From assembly GCF_010729895.1 (NCBI RefSeq), contig NZ_AP022612.1, forward strand, positions 5,022,001 to 5,086,000: a stretch of DNA of 64,000 bases, written 5' to 3'. A model generated the notes under the pieces. That model was not told the origin of the DNA. It worked only from the letters and a program-made list of their open reading frames with translations, and ran no database searches. This DNA is from Mycolicibacterium confluentis (GTDB taxonomy: Bacteria; Actinomycetota; Actinomycetes; Mycobacteriales; Mycobacteriaceae). This document shows positions 15,650 to 24,173 of this stretch, one piece after another (within the stretch, counting starts at the first letter, position 1; each line of letters starts with the position of its first letter). A program made the translations under genes and the position numbers.

Positions 15650-16480
15650 ATGGGTTCTCTCGACGGCAGGGTCGCGTTCATCACCGGAGTCGCGCGAGGA
15701 CAGGGTCGCAGTCACGCGGTCCGCCTCGCCTCCGAAGGCGCGGCCATCATCGGTGTCGACATCTGCGCCGACATCGCCTCCAACGGCTACCCCATGGCGA
15801 CACGGGACGAACTCGACGAGACCGTCGCACTGGTCGAGGCCGCGGGCTCGAAGATGCTCGGATCGGTGACCGATGTCCGCGACTTCCACGCGGTCAAGGA
15901 CGCCATGGACTCCGGCGTCGAACACTTCGGTCGCCTCGACATCGTCTGCGCCAACGCCGGCATCGCGCCGACGGCGTTCCGCGAGATCGACATCCTCGAG
16001 GAACTCGACATGTGGAACGACGTCGTCGACGTCAACCTCTCCGGGTCGTTCCACGCGGCCAAGGCCGCGATCCCCCACCTGATCGCCGGTGCGCGCGGCG
16101 GATCGATAATCTTCACCAGTTCGACCGCGGGACTGCGCGGATTCGGCGGCATGCAGGGCGGCGGACTGGGTTACGCGGCCTCCAAACACGGGATCGTCGG
16201 CCTCATGCGTGCCTTGGCCAATGCCCTTGCGCCATACAGCATCCGGGTGAACACCGTGCACCCGACGGCGGTCAACACCATGATGGCCGTCAACCCCGCC
16301 ATGACGGCGTTCCTGGAGGCCTATCCCGACGGAGGCCCGCACCTGAAGAACCCCATGCCGGTCGACCTCCTCGAACCCGAGGACATCAGCGCGGCCATCG
16401 CCTACCTGGTCTCCGACGCCGCGAAGTACGTGACCGGCGTGACCTTCCCCGTCGACGCCGGATTCTGCAACAAGCTGTGA
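15650..16480 (+). CDS. Mycofactocin-coupled SDR family oxidoreductase
   Basis: 276 residues. Rossmann motif TGVARGQGRSHAVRLASEG, NAG at about 103-105, catalytic Ser in TSST and Tyr/Lys in YAASK. The extra segment after the second strand (DICADIASNGYPMATRDELDET) is the hallmark of the mycofactocin-dependent group, in which NAD stays bound and electrons pass to mycofactocin. Expected substrate is a secondary alcohol. ATG start preceded by GCGAGG. First gene of an operon with a second SDR and a CMD-domain protein. Confidence 0.9.
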   Translation: MGSLDGRVAFITGVARGQGRSHAVRLASEGAAIIGVDICADIASNGYPMATRDELDETVALVEAAGSKMLGSVTDVRDFHAVKDAMDSGVEHFGRLDIVCANAGIAPTAFREIDILEELDMWNDVVDVNLSGSFHAAKAAIPHLIAGARGGSIIFTSSTAGLRGFGGMQGGGLGYAASKHGIVGLMRALANALAPYSIRVNTVHPTAVNTMMAVNPAMTAFLEAYPDGGPHLKNPMPVDLLEPEDISAAIAYLVSDAAKYVTGVTFPVDAGFCNKL

Positions 16481-17280
16481 GCGGGCGAATCACCGGAAAA
16501 CGGGTGCTGGTGACCGGTGCAGCACGAGGGATGGGCCGCAGCCATGCCGTCCGGTTGGCCGAAGAGGGCGCCGACCTCATCCTGGTGGATATCTGCGAAT
16601 CGCTTGCCGAACTCGAATATCCGCTTGCCACAAGGGAAGACCTCGACGAGACGGCCCGCCTGGTGGCCGCCCAGGGCCGACGCGCGATCACCCACGTCGT
16701 GGATGTCCGGGACGCCGAGTCGATGTCCGCGGCAGTCGACGACGGGGTGCGTCAACTCGGCGGACTGGACGCCTCGGTCGCCAACGCGGGCGTGTTGACG
16801 GTGGGCACGTGGGACACCACGACCTCAGCGCAGTGGCGCACCGTTGTCGACGTCAACCTGATCGGCACGTGGAACACGTGCGCCGCCGCCATCCCACACC
16901 TGGTGGAGCACGGCGGGAGCCTGGTCAACATCAGTTCGGCGGCAGGCGTCAAAGGCACTCCGCTGCATACGCCGTACACGGCCTCCAAGCACGGGGTGGT
17001 GGGACTCAGTCGCGCGCTGGCCAACGAACTGGCCGTGCACAACATCCGGGTCAACACCGTTCACCCGACTGGCGTCGAGACCGGGATGCGACCCGAGTCG
17101 CTGCACGGCGTGCTGGCCGAGGGCAGACCGGATCTCGTCCCCATCTTCCTCAATGCCATGCCCATCGTGATGGCCGAAGCCATCGACATCAGCAATGCGG
17201 TGCTGTACCTGGTCTCCGACGAGTCCCGTTACGTCACCGGCCTGGAACTCAAGGTCGACGCCGGCGTGACGCTGCGCTGA
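16477..17280 (+). CDS. Second mycofactocin-coupled SDR family oxidoreductase
   Basis: 267 residues. The GTG start at 16477 overlaps the stop of the previous SDR by 4 bp. It shows TGAARGMGRSHAVRLAEEG, the mycofactocin-type insertion (DICESLAELEYPLATREDLDET), NAG, SSA and YTASK. Similar to but clearly diverged from its neighbour, so the pair probably oxidise successive or stereochemically different alcohols in one pathway. Confidence 0.9.
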   Translation: MSGRITGKRVLVTGAARGMGRSHAVRLAEEGADLILVDICESLAELEYPLATREDLDETARLVAAQGRRAITHVVDVRDAESMSAAVDDGVRQLGGLDASVANAGVLTVGTWDTTTSAQWRTVVDVNLIGTWNTCAAAIPHLVEHGGSLVNISSAAGVKGTPLHTPYTASKHGVVGLSRALANELAVHNIRVNTVHPTGVETGMRPESLHGVLAEGRPDLVPIFLNAMPIVMAEAIDISNAVLYLVSDESRYVTGLELKVDAGVTLR

Positions 17281-17304
17281 CCGACACCTCGACGAAGGAC
17301 ACCC

Positions 17305-18099
17305 ATGAAAACCAGCCCCCTCGACCGCTGCCGACAGGCGTTCGCCGATGTGATGACCGTTCCGGCGCCCGCGGATATCTCCGCAACGACGGCCACGATG
17401 CTCGAGTTTGTCTTCGCCGACGTGTGGCAGCGACCCGGATTGACCCGGCGTGAACGACGTTTCGTCACGCTGCCGTGCGTGGCCGCCGCCGACGCCGAGG
17501 GACCGTTGCGGGACCACGTGTACGCGGCACTCAACAGCGGAGATCTCAGCATCGTCGAAATGCAGGAAGCGGTCCTGCATTTCGCGGTCTATGGCGGTTG
17601 GCCGAAGGCATCGCGCTTCAACATGGTCGTCGACGAGCAGTGGGCCCGCATCCACGACGAGCGCGGCCTGCCGGTGCCCGCCGCCGAACCACTGCTGCCG
17701 CTCACGACCGCCAGCGATCCCGAGGAGCGCCTGACCGCGGGCGAGCGAGCTTTCCGGGAGGTCAACTGCCTGCCCTTCGCGCCGACTCGGGACAACCCAT
17801 TCCACGGCGCGGGCATCCTGAACTTCGTCTTCGGCGAGATGTGGCTGCGCCCGGGCCTCGGCATGAAGGAGCGCCGACTGATCACGGTGGCATGCGTGGC
17901 CTTCCAGGACGCGCCGTATCCGATCCTGAGCCACGTGTACGCGGCATTGAAGAGCCGCGAGGTGTCGTTCGACGAGATGGACGAACTGGCACTGCATTTC
18001 GCCGCGCACTACGGTTGGCCCAAGGGGGCCAACCTCGCGCAGGTCATCAGCGAGCAGAAGGTGCGCGTCAGCGCCGAATGGGCCGCCGAGTCCTCATGA
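17305..18099 (+). CDS. Double carboxymuconolactone decarboxylase (CMD) domain protein
   Basis: 264 residues made of two CMD-like halves: about 5-115 (LTRRERRFVTLPCVAAADAEGPLRDHVYAAL... MQEAVLHFAVYGGWPKA) and about 150-255 (MKERRLITVACVAFQDAPYPILSHVYAAL... MDELALHFAAHYGWPKG). Each carries the ExxLHFAxYxGWPKA-type motif with conserved His. Family members decarboxylate lactones or act as peroxidase partners. Here the operon context with two SDRs suggests removal of a carboxyl group after alcohol oxidation (inference). Its end overlaps the convergent P450 by 6 bp. Confidence 0.85.
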   Translation: MKTSPLDRCRQAFADVMTVPAPADISATTATMLEFVFADVWQRPGLTRRERRFVTLPCVAAADAEGPLRDHVYAALNSGDLSIVEMQEAVLHFAVYGGWPKASRFNMVVDEQWARIHDERGLPVPAAEPLLPLTTASDPEERLTAGERAFREVNCLPFAPTRDNPFHGAGILNFVFGEMWLRPGLGMKERRLITVACVAFQDAPYPILSHVYAALKSREVSFDEMDELALHFAAHYGWPKGANLAQVISEQKVRVSAEWAAESS

Positions 18100-19374
18100 C
18101 CGGCTGAACTCGATGCGCAACTCGCTCAGGCCACGCAGCAGGAAGGTGGGCTCGTAGCGCAGGTTTCGAGCCCCGGCGGGACCGTGGACGGTCTCGTCGA
18201 GCCGGATCTCGCTCATCCGATCCAGCATCCGGCGAATCGTGATCTGCCCCTCCACGCGCGCCAGCGGGGCACCGGCACAGGTGTGGATGCCACGGCCGAA
18301 CGCGATGTGCTCACGCACGTTCTTCCGGTCCGGCCGGAACTCATGGGGATCCTCGAACTTTCGGGGATCACGGTTGGCCGCCCCAAGGCACAGCATGACG
18401 ATCGTCCCGGCCGGCAGCCGCTCACCACCCAACGTCGTGGTCCTGCGCACCAGGCGGAAGTCGACCTTCGTCGGCGAATGCATCCGCAGCGCCTCTTCCA
18501 TGAAGGTCGGTATGCCGTCCGGGTTCTCGCGCAGCTGCTGTTGGAACTCAGGACGGTCGGCGAGCACCAGCACTGCGGCACTGAGCAGCTTGGTCACGGT
18601 CTCCTGCCCCGCCGCGAACAGGAATGTGGCGGGCTTGACCACCTCGATGAGTTCGGGCGTCGATCCGTCGGGATAGAGCGCGGAGGCCATTCCCGACAGC
18701 ACGTCCTCCCGCGGCTCACGGCGCCGCTCGGCGAGGTACCCGGCGAACTTGTCGTCGAGGTACTGCAGCGGATCGAGACCGACCGGCTCGCCGTCGAGCG
18801 CGCCTACGCGATTGCCCTCCCGGGGCTCCCCCGCGCCCAGAGCGGCCAGGAACTCGGGACGGTCCTCCTCGGGCACACCGAGCAGGTCGATGATCGCCGA
18901 CGTGGCGAACGGCTTGGCGTACTCGGACAGGAACTCGCACCGGCCGTTGTCGATGAACTGGTCGAGTTGGTGGTCGACCAGTTGCCACATGTAGTCCTCG
19001 TTCTCCTTGAGCCGGCGCGGCGTCAGGAGCCGGCTCAGCAGGGAACGGGCCTTCTCGTGGGCCGGCGGGTCCATCACGACCATGTGCTCGTGGATGGGGA
19101 ACTCGTGGCGGTGCGCCTCGATCAGGTCGCTGATGTCGTCGCCGACCGGCTCGAACGGCAGCGGGGGGAACGGGCCGCCGATCGCGTTGACCGCCGAGAA
19201 CGTGTCATGGTCCTTGAACGCCGCCATGACCTCCTGATAGCCCGTCACCGCCACGACGCCGTAGTGCGGCTCCCGGTAGACGGGGTTCTTCTCACGCAAC
19301 GCGTCGAAGTAGTCGTAGGGGCTCTGGGCGATGTCGGGGTCGGAGAAGAAGTCGGCTGCTGCCAGGTCCGTCAC
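18094..19374 (-). CDS. Cytochrome P450
   Basis: 426 residues. I-helix FAAGQETV (the usual AGxDT reads AGQET), ExxR in EEALR, and haem loop FGRGIHTCAG with the Cys ligand. GTG start at 19374 with AAAGGA upstream. The [3Fe-4S] ferredoxin gene lies 25 bp upstream in the same direction and is its likely electron donor; a ferredoxin reductase must come from elsewhere. A divergent TetR and a shared operator tie it to the SDR at 20508, which may oxidise the hydroxylated product. Confidence 0.92.
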   Translation of the reverse strand: MTDLAAADFFSDPDIAQSPYDYFDALREKNPVYREPHYGVVAVTGYQEVMAAFKDHDTFSAVNAIGGPFPPLPFEPVGDDISDLIEAHRHEFPIHEHMVVMDPPAHEKARSLLSRLLTPRRLKENEDYMWQLVDHQLDQFIDNGRCEFLSEYAKPFATSAIIDLLGVPEEDRPEFLAALGAGEPREGNRVGALDGEPVGLDPLQYLDDKFAGYLAERRREPREDVLSGMASALYPDGSTPELIEVVKPATFLFAAGQETVTKLLSAAVLVLADRPEFQQQLRENPDGIPTFMEEALRMHSPTKVDFRLVRRTTTLGGERLPAGTIVMLCLGAANRDPRKFEDPHEFRPDRKNVREHIAFGRGIHTCAGAPLARVEGQITIRRMLDRMSEIRLDETVHGPAGARNLRYEPTFLLRGLSELRIEFSRS

Positions 19375-19399
19375 GGCTGGGCGTCCTTTCGTTCGGTCG

Positions 19400-19624
19400 T
19401 CAGTGGTCGGTGTCGGGAAGTTCGGAATCGACGACGCTCAGCGCCCCGCGGGGGCACGCGTCGATCGCTGCCAGTGCGAGCGGCCACAGGTCGTCACTCG
19501 GCTGTTCGGCGCACTCCGCAACCTCGTCGTCGGACAGGACGAACAGGTCCGGCGCGGACTCGATACACAGCGCGTGTCCCTCACACAGGTGCGCATCAAC
19601 TCGGATTCGCTTGGACCCAGCCAT
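19400..19624 (-). CDS. [3Fe-4S]-type ferredoxin
   Basis: 74 residues. Cluster ligands Cys14, Cys20 and Cys57 in CEGHALC and CPRGAL; the absent fourth Cys (His in the CEGHALC position) indicates a 3Fe-4S cluster, as in P450-associated mycobacterial ferredoxins. The frame runs to 19759, but the ATG at 19624 with GGAAGGG upstream gives the normal family length. It passes electrons to the P450 encoded directly downstream. Confidence 0.9.
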   Translation of the reverse strand: MAGSKRIRVDAHLCEGHALCIESAPDLFVLSDDEVAECAEQPSDDLWPLALAAIDACPRGALSVVDSELPDTDH

Positions 19625-19641
19625 CGCCGCCCTTCCGCCTC

Positions 19642-19657
19642 TGATCGATCGACCAAA
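19642..19657. promoter_or_regulatory. Operator copy 1, shared 16-mer with the SDR promoter
   Basis: TGATCGATCGACCAAA, identical to 20461-20476. Its first 14 bases form a palindrome with a single mismatched pair. It lies 18 bp upstream of the ferredoxin start, between it and the divergent TetR gene. Confidence 0.75.
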
Positions 19658-19730
19658 TTGATAGAATGCGCCCATGCTTAGCACGGCGCGCCGAAGCCGG
19701 TCAAGAATCCGCCTTGCGGGGCGGCCCTGA

Positions 19731-20321
19731 ATGGCCACGTCCCGCAAGGCGAAGACCACCGACCACGGCGCACGTCAGCGACTGATCGAGGCAACCGCCA
19801 AGATCATGCGCGACGAGGGTTACGCGGCGGCGACATCGCGCCGGGTGGCGGCCGAGGCCGGCGTCAAGCAGGCCCTCGTGTACTACTACTTCCCCACCAT
19901 GGACGACCTGTTCGTCGAGGTGCTGCGGTCGGGTGCGGAGGCCTCGTTGGAACGCATGCGAGAGGCGCTGACCCACGACGATCCGTTGTCCACGCTGTGG
20001 GCACTCAACAGCGACTCCCGAACCACCGGACTCAACACGGAGTTCATGGCACTTGCCAACCACCGCAAGGCCATCCGCGCCGAACTGAAGGCCTACGCCG
20101 AGCGTGTCCGCGACATCGAGTCCGCAGCCGTCGCGGTGGCACTGCGCACCCGCGGACTCGACCTGTCGGAGTACCCGCCGGTGGCCGTGTCGATGTTGAT
20201 CGCCCAGACCGCCCGCAGCCTGTGCAATGAGAGCGCCGTCGGCGTGACCCTCGGGCATCAGGAGTTGCGCGAGTTCGTCGAGCGCCAACTGGCCGCGCTC
20301 GCGGCGCACCCCCAGCCCTGA
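19731..20321 (+). CDS. TetR family transcriptional regulator
   Basis: 196 residues. HTH: VAAEAGVKQALVYYYFPTMDDLFVEVL; the C-terminal ligand domain is divergent. Divergent from the ferredoxin-P450 operon and followed by the SDR gene. The same 16-base motif sits upstream of both of these, making this TetR the probable local regulator. ATG start at 19731. Confidence 0.88.
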   Translation: MATSRKAKTTDHGARQRLIEATAKIMRDEGYAAATSRRVAAEAGVKQALVYYYFPTMDDLFVEVLRSGAEASLERMREALTHDDPLSTLWALNSDSRTTGLNTEFMALANHRKAIRAELKAYAERVRDIESAAVAVALRTRGLDLSEYPPVAVSMLIAQTARSLCNESAVGVTLGHQELREFVERQLAALAAHPQP

Positions 20322-20327
20322 CCCGCG

Positions 20328-20368
20328 AGCGGGCAGGGGTCCCCGCTTGTGGGGCGTCTGCACGCCCC
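20328..20368 (+). terminator. Double hairpin after the TetR gene
   Basis: Hairpin 1: AGCGGG / CCCGCT (20328-20333 and 20342-20347). Hairpin 2: GGGGCGT / ACGCCCC (20351-20357 and 20362-20368) with a CTGC loop, followed by TTCT. Both lie directly after the TetR stop and before the operator of the next gene. Confidence 0.65.
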
Positions 20369-20460
20369 TTCTCGGCGTGTCCCGTCCCAGGGCGGCCGCT
20401 CGCGAGACACCACGTGGGGCACGAATGGTTGACAGTTGCACCCTCTGGTGCCACGCTTCC

Positions 20461-20476
20461 TGATCGATCGACCAAA
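20461..20476. promoter_or_regulatory. Operator copy 2, upstream of the SDR gene
   Basis: TGATCGATCGACCAAA, an exact copy of 19642-19657, placed 31 bp upstream of the SDR GTG start. Implies joint control with the ferredoxin-P450 operon. Confidence 0.75.
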
Positions 20477-20507
20477 CAATCCACATCTCAGAAGCGAGGT
20501 ATCCCCG

Positions 20508-21347
20508 GTGGGCGGACGAGTAGAAGGAAAAGTTGCGTTCATCACGGGCGCGGCACGCGGCCAAGGACGCAGTCACGCCGTGCGACTGGCCGAAGAAGGC
20601 GCCGACATCATCGCGATCGACGTGTGCAAGCGCATCAGCAGCACCGAGGAGATCCCGGCCTCCACGCCCGACGACCTGGCCGAAACCGCTGACCTGGTCA
20701 AGGCCCTGAACCGGCGCATCGTCACCGCCGAGGTGGACGTCCGCGACTTCGACGCCGTCAAGAGCGCGGTCGACAGCGGCGTCGAGCAGCTCGGCCGCCT
20801 CGACATCGTCGTGGCCAACGCCGGCATCGGCAACGGCGGACAGACGCTGGACCTGACCAGTCAGGACGACTGGGACGACATGATCGACGTCAACCTCTCG
20901 GGGGTCTGGAAGTCGGTCAAAGCCGCGGTGCCGCATCTCCTCGCGGGAGGCCAGGGCGGCTCGATCATCCTCACCAGCTCGGTCGGCGGGCTCAAGCCCT
21001 ACGCCCACACGGGCCACTACATCGCCGCCAAGCACGGCGTCATCGGATTGATGCGCACGTTCGCCGTCGAGTTGGGCCAGCACTTCATCCGGGTCAACGC
21101 CGTCTGCCCGACCAACGTGAACACACCGTTGTTCATGAACGAGGGCACGATGAAGCTGTTCCGTCCCGACCTGGAGAACCCGGGCCCCGACGATATGGCC
21201 GTGGCCGCGCAGTTCATGCACGTGCTGCCGATCGGCTGGGTCGAGCCTGTCGACGTCAGCAATGCCGTGCTGTTCCTGGCCTCTGACGAATCCCGTTACG
21301 TCACAGGTCTTCCGGTCACCGTCGACGCGGGCAGCATGCTCAAGTAG
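20508..21347 (+). CDS. Mycofactocin-coupled SDR family oxidoreductase
   Basis: 279 residues. GAARGQGRSHAVRLAEEG, the mycofactocin-type insertion (DVCKRISSTEEIPASTPDDLAET), NAG, TSS and YIAAK. The frame is open to 20436, but GTG at 20508 is chosen: it gives the family N-terminus (GGRVEGKVAFITG) and leaves the operator at 20461 outside the coding region. Likely oxidises an alcohol made by the coregulated P450. Confidence 0.9.
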   Translation: MGGRVEGKVAFITGAARGQGRSHAVRLAEEGADIIAIDVCKRISSTEEIPASTPDDLAETADLVKALNRRIVTAEVDVRDFDAVKSAVDSGVEQLGRLDIVVANAGIGNGGQTLDLTSQDDWDDMIDVNLSGVWKSVKAAVPHLLAGGQGGSIILTSSVGGLKPYAHTGHYIAAKHGVIGLMRTFAVELGQHFIRVNAVCPTNVNTPLFMNEGTMKLFRPDLENPGPDDMAVAAQFMHVLPIGWVEPVDVSNAVLFLASDESRYVTGLPVTVDAGSMLK

Positions 21348-21372
21348 TGCCGCAGATCGTGGCCCGGCCGGG

Positions 21373-22641
21373 TCAATCGTGTTCGCTTTGCAGCGACACC
21401 ACGGTGATGTCCGGCCGGGCTCCGATCCGCACCGGCGGTCCCCAGTAGCCCGCCCCTCGCGTGACGTACAGCTGAGTGGAGTCCACCCGCGACAGCCCGG
21501 CGAGGGAGGGCTGCACCATCGACACGACGTGATGGAACGGCCACATCTGACCGCCATGGGTGTGGCCGGACAACTGCAGATCAACGCCACGCTGGGCGGC
21601 TTCGGTCACCTGCACCGGCTGATGGGCGAGCAGCACCGTCGGCCGGACCGGGTCAGCACCGGCCAGGGCCCGCTCGAAGTCGGGCCCATCAGCCCGCCGT
21701 GCGCCGACGATGTCGTTGACCCCGGCAAGGGTGAATGCCCCGCGACCCCGCCGGATCGGGGTGCTCTCATTCCTCAGGGTGTTCACCCCCAGTCGCTCGA
21801 GTTCGCTCAGCCACGACTCCGAGTCCTCGGTGAAGTACTCGTGATTGCCCGTCACGAAGAACGTCCCCTCCGGCGCCGCCAGATCACCCAATGGCGCAGC
21901 CGCGGAACCGAGTTCAGCCACCGTGCCGTCGACCAGGTCGCCCACGATCGCGACCAGGTCCGGCTCGGCCTCGTTGATCATCCGGACGATCCGTTCGGTG
22001 TGCCCGCGCCCGGCCAGCGGCCCGAGATGGATGTCGGAGACGACCGCGATCCGGAAGCCTGCCAACGCCGGATCCAATCGGCGTAAGCGGACGGGCACGT
22101 TCAGCACGTCGGGCCGGCCCAGCGCGGTCGTGGTGCCGACTCCGATCAGCCCGACCGACACTGCTCCCGCCGCGGCGGCGCCGGTGCGGGCCAGAAAGAG
22201 CCTGCGGTCCAGCGAGGGCCCGGACTCGGGTGCAGCAGGCGGAGTGCGCTTGACCCAGCCCCGCAGTGCCAGCCGGACCGGTTCGAGGGCCAGAAGCACG
22301 AGGAAGAGGTACGCCGCGAGCCCGAACCACAGATAGCCCGGCCAGGCGTACCAGCCCGCGCCGGTCAGTCCGGCCACCCGGGGCCCGAGCAGGGCACAGA
22401 CGATGAGGACGAACCCGGCGGCGATGGCCGCGGTGCCGATCCGGCGGGACCGACCGGGCGCTGCGGTGTCCTTGACGAGGCGTTTCCACAGGTAGGCGTG
22501 CATGAGGGCAAGGATCACTGCGAGGACGACCAAGAACACGAGGCTCCTTGGGGACGGGGCGGACACCGGTGACGCGCGGCTGTCACCACCAGCAGCCTCC
22601 CACCCCGGCGTCTCACCGATCGGCACCGACCTCTGATTCAC
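21373..22641 (-). CDS. Membrane-anchored metallophosphoesterase (YaeI-like)
   Basis: 422 residues. Three N-terminal transmembrane segments (about 34-50, 70-86, 100-120), then RRLFLARTG and a fourth hydrophobic segment (152-168), then a calcineurin-like phosphoesterase domain. Metal ligands are in SDIHLGP (Asp203, His205), GDLVDG (234-239), GNHEYF (265-270), AHQP and SGHTHGGQ. This layout matches bacterial YaeI/UDP-diacylglucosamine-type phosphoesterases acting on lipid or nucleotide phosphodiesters at the membrane. GTG start; no operon partner on this strand. Confidence 0.88.
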   Translation of the reverse strand: MNQRSVPIGETPGWEAAGGDSRASPVSAPSPRSLVFLVVLAVILALMHAYLWKRLVKDTAAPGRSRRIGTAAIAAGFVLIVCALLGPRVAGLTGAGWYAWPGYLWFGLAAYLFLVLLALEPVRLALRGWVKRTPPAAPESGPSLDRRLFLARTGAAAAGAVSVGLIGVGTTTALGRPDVLNVPVRLRRLDPALAGFRIAVVSDIHLGPLAGRGHTERIVRMINEAEPDLVAIVGDLVDGTVAELGSAAAPLGDLAAPEGTFFVTGNHEYFTEDSESWLSELERLGVNTLRNESTPIRRGRGAFTLAGVNDIVGARRADGPDFERALAGADPVRPTVLLAHQPVQVTEAAQRGVDLQLSGHTHGGQMWPFHHVVSMVQPSLAGLSRVDSTQLYVTRGAGYWGPPVRIGARPDITVVSLQSEHD

Positions 22642-22652
22642 GTCACAGTCGC

Positions 22653-22678
22653 GTTACCCCTTACGTGGACCGGGGTAT
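22653..22678 (+). promoter_or_regulatory. SigF-type promoter of the flavin reductase operon
   Basis: GTTA (22653-22656), a 16-base spacer, GGGTAT (22673-22678). The -10 is perfect and the -35 differs by one base from GTTT. The transcript would start near 22685, leaving a leader of about 93 bases before the GTG at 22778. Confidence 0.6.
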
Positions 22679-22777
22679 TGAATCCCTGACCGACGGGACG
22701 CGAGGGTGAGCGACCAGTTGGTACGCCGTGCCGGGTGGACCTCAGTGGCCGCTCGCGAGTAGCCGAAGGGGCCGGAA

Positions 22778-23278
22778 GTGCAGGAAGAAAGCGAGTCTGA
22801 GCCGTTCGAGAAGATCGTCTCGGCACTGGACTACCCGGTGTTCGTGGTGACGACGACGAGCGGTGACGGCCCATCGGGGTGTCTGGTGGGATTCGCCAGC
22901 CAGACCAGCATCCACCCGCCACGCTTCCTCGTCGGCCTGTCGCGGCGCAACCGCACGTACCGCGTCGCCCAAGGCGCGACACATCTGGCCGTCCATCTGC
23001 TCGGTCGAGAAGCCGCTGACCTCGCGGCGCTCTTCGGGGGCCAGACCGGTGACCGAGTGAATAAGTTTGATCAATGCGAGTGGCACGAGGGTCCCGCCGG
23101 GATGCCCATACTCGACGGGGCCGCCGCCTGGTTCGTCGGCGAGATCCGTGACCGCTTCGACCTCGGGGATCACGTCGGCCATCTGTTGCAACCGACTGCC
23201 GGCACGGCGCCGGACGGCCTGCAGAATTGGCTCAGCTTCGCCGATGTCCGCGACCTCGAACCGGGTCATGACGCGTGA
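22778..23278 (+). CDS. Flavin reductase / flavin-binding family protein
   Basis: 166 residues. A split-barrel FMN-binding domain with the typical motif (YPVFVVTTTSGDGPSGCLVGFASQTSIHPPRFLVGLSRRNRTYRV). Supplies reduced flavin or acts as a small flavoprotein reductase. Its end overlaps the RibD-like reductase gene by 4 bp (GTGA), so the two are one operon under a SigF-type promoter. GTG start at 22778 after AAGGGGCCGGAA. Confidence 0.85.
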   Translation: MQEESESEPFEKIVSALDYPVFVVTTTSGDGPSGCLVGFASQTSIHPPRFLVGLSRRNRTYRVAQGATHLAVHLLGREAADLAALFGGQTGDRVNKFDQCEWHEGPAGMPILDGAAAWFVGEIRDRFDLGDHVGHLLQPTAGTAPDGLQNWLSFADVRDLEPGHDA

Positions 23279-24003
23279 GCCGCCCCGACGACCCGCACGT
23301 CGAGATCCTCACCGACAGCACCGGACTGCGCGAGTTCTATCGAGACGCACCCTTCGGGGTTCGAGCCAACATGATCTTCAGCGCCGACGGCGCCGCGGCG
23401 TTCGCCGGGAGAGCGGGGCCGCTCTCCTGCCCTGCGGACCAACGACTGCTGGTTGAGCTGCGTGGATACGCCGACGTCGTGCTCGTCGGAGCGGGCACCG
23501 CGCGGGCCGAGGGGTACGGACCCGCGCGACTCTCCGAACAGCAACGGGCCGAACGTGCCGCCGAGGGCAGGTCGCCGCTGCCCCGCATCGCCGTGGTGAG
23601 CCGCACCGGGCGACTTCCAGAGTCGCTGTTCACCGATCCCAGGCAGCGTCCAATCCTCATCACCAGCGCACATGCCGCGAGGCGGTACGGCCTGCGCCCC
23701 GACTCGCGCCACGAGGTCGTCCTGGCCGGCGACGAGTCCGTCGATCTGAGGGCCGCCGTCGAGACGTTGACCGACGCAGGCATGGGGCGAATCCTGTGCG
23801 AAGGCGGCCCGACTCTGCTGAACGACATGGTCACGGCGGGCCTACTGAAGGAGCTGTGCGTGACGACGGCCCCGAAACTGGCTGGAACTCAGCCGGTGGG
23901 TGCCGCCACGATCAGCACGCTCCTCACTCCCGGGGCGCTTTCATTGCGCCACGTCCTGGTGCATGAGCAGTTCCTGTTCAGCAGGTACGCCCTAGCCGGC
24001 TGA
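23275..24003 (+). CDS. RibD C-terminal-like pyrimidine/dihydrofolate reductase
   Basis: 242 residues. RibD C-terminal (DHFR-like) reductase fold: ANMIFSADGAAAF, VGAGTARAEGYGPA, and the conserved GMGRILCEGGPTLLNDMV. Mycobacterial stand-alone family members are NADPH-dependent reductases related to riboflavin synthesis and can act as minor dihydrofolate reductases. Starts inside the stop of the flavin reductase gene. Both products concern flavin or pterin reduction, in keeping with the oxidative-stress island. Confidence 0.82.
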   Translation: MSRPDDPHVEILTDSTGLREFYRDAPFGVRANMIFSADGAAAFAGRAGPLSCPADQRLLVELRGYADVVLVGAGTARAEGYGPARLSEQQRAERAAEGRSPLPRIAVVSRTGRLPESLFTDPRQRPILITSAHAARRYGLRPDSRHEVVLAGDESVDLRAAVETLTDAGMGRILCEGGPTLLNDMVTAGLLKELCVTTAPKLAGTQPVGAATISTLLTPGALSLRHVLVHEQFLFSRYALAG

Positions 24004-24076
24004 GACCTGGGGCCAATCTCCCTGCGGAAGAACACCTTCGGGGGAATGCAGGTGCCAAATTTTCTACAGAACACCT

Positions 24077-24106
24077 TTGGCACTCTCGACTGTCGAGTGC
24101 TAATCT
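24077..24106 (+). promoter_or_regulatory. CIRCE element and promoter of the Hsp20 gene
   Basis: TTGGCACTC - nine bases - GAGTGCTAA (24077-24103) matches the CIRCE operator bound by HrcA (TTAGCACTC-N9-GAGTGCTAA) with one mismatch. A promoter is superimposed: -35 TTGGCA (24077-24082), 18-base spacer, -10 TAATCT (24101-24106). HrcA would therefore directly block polymerase. Confidence 0.85.
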
Positions 24107-24129
24107 GGCTCTCGCACAGTGATTGAGTC

Positions 24130-24148
24130 GCCCGCCAGGGTGGCGGGC
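24130..24148 (+). promoter_or_regulatory. GC-rich hairpin in the Hsp20 mRNA leader
   Basis: GCCCGCC / GGCGGGC, 7-bp perfect stem, 5-base loop, followed by TTTC and then the strong AGGAGG ribosome site. It could be an attenuator or a structural 5' cap on the mRNA. It does not cover the ribosome site, so a simple RNA thermometer is not evident. Confidence 0.5.
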
Positions 24149-24173
24149 TTTCATGTCGAGGAGGTGGATTGCT

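Noticed and set aside
19701..21590. 629-residue minus-strand frame opposite TetR and SDR genes
   Set aside because: Covers two well-supported genes and shows only shadow composition.
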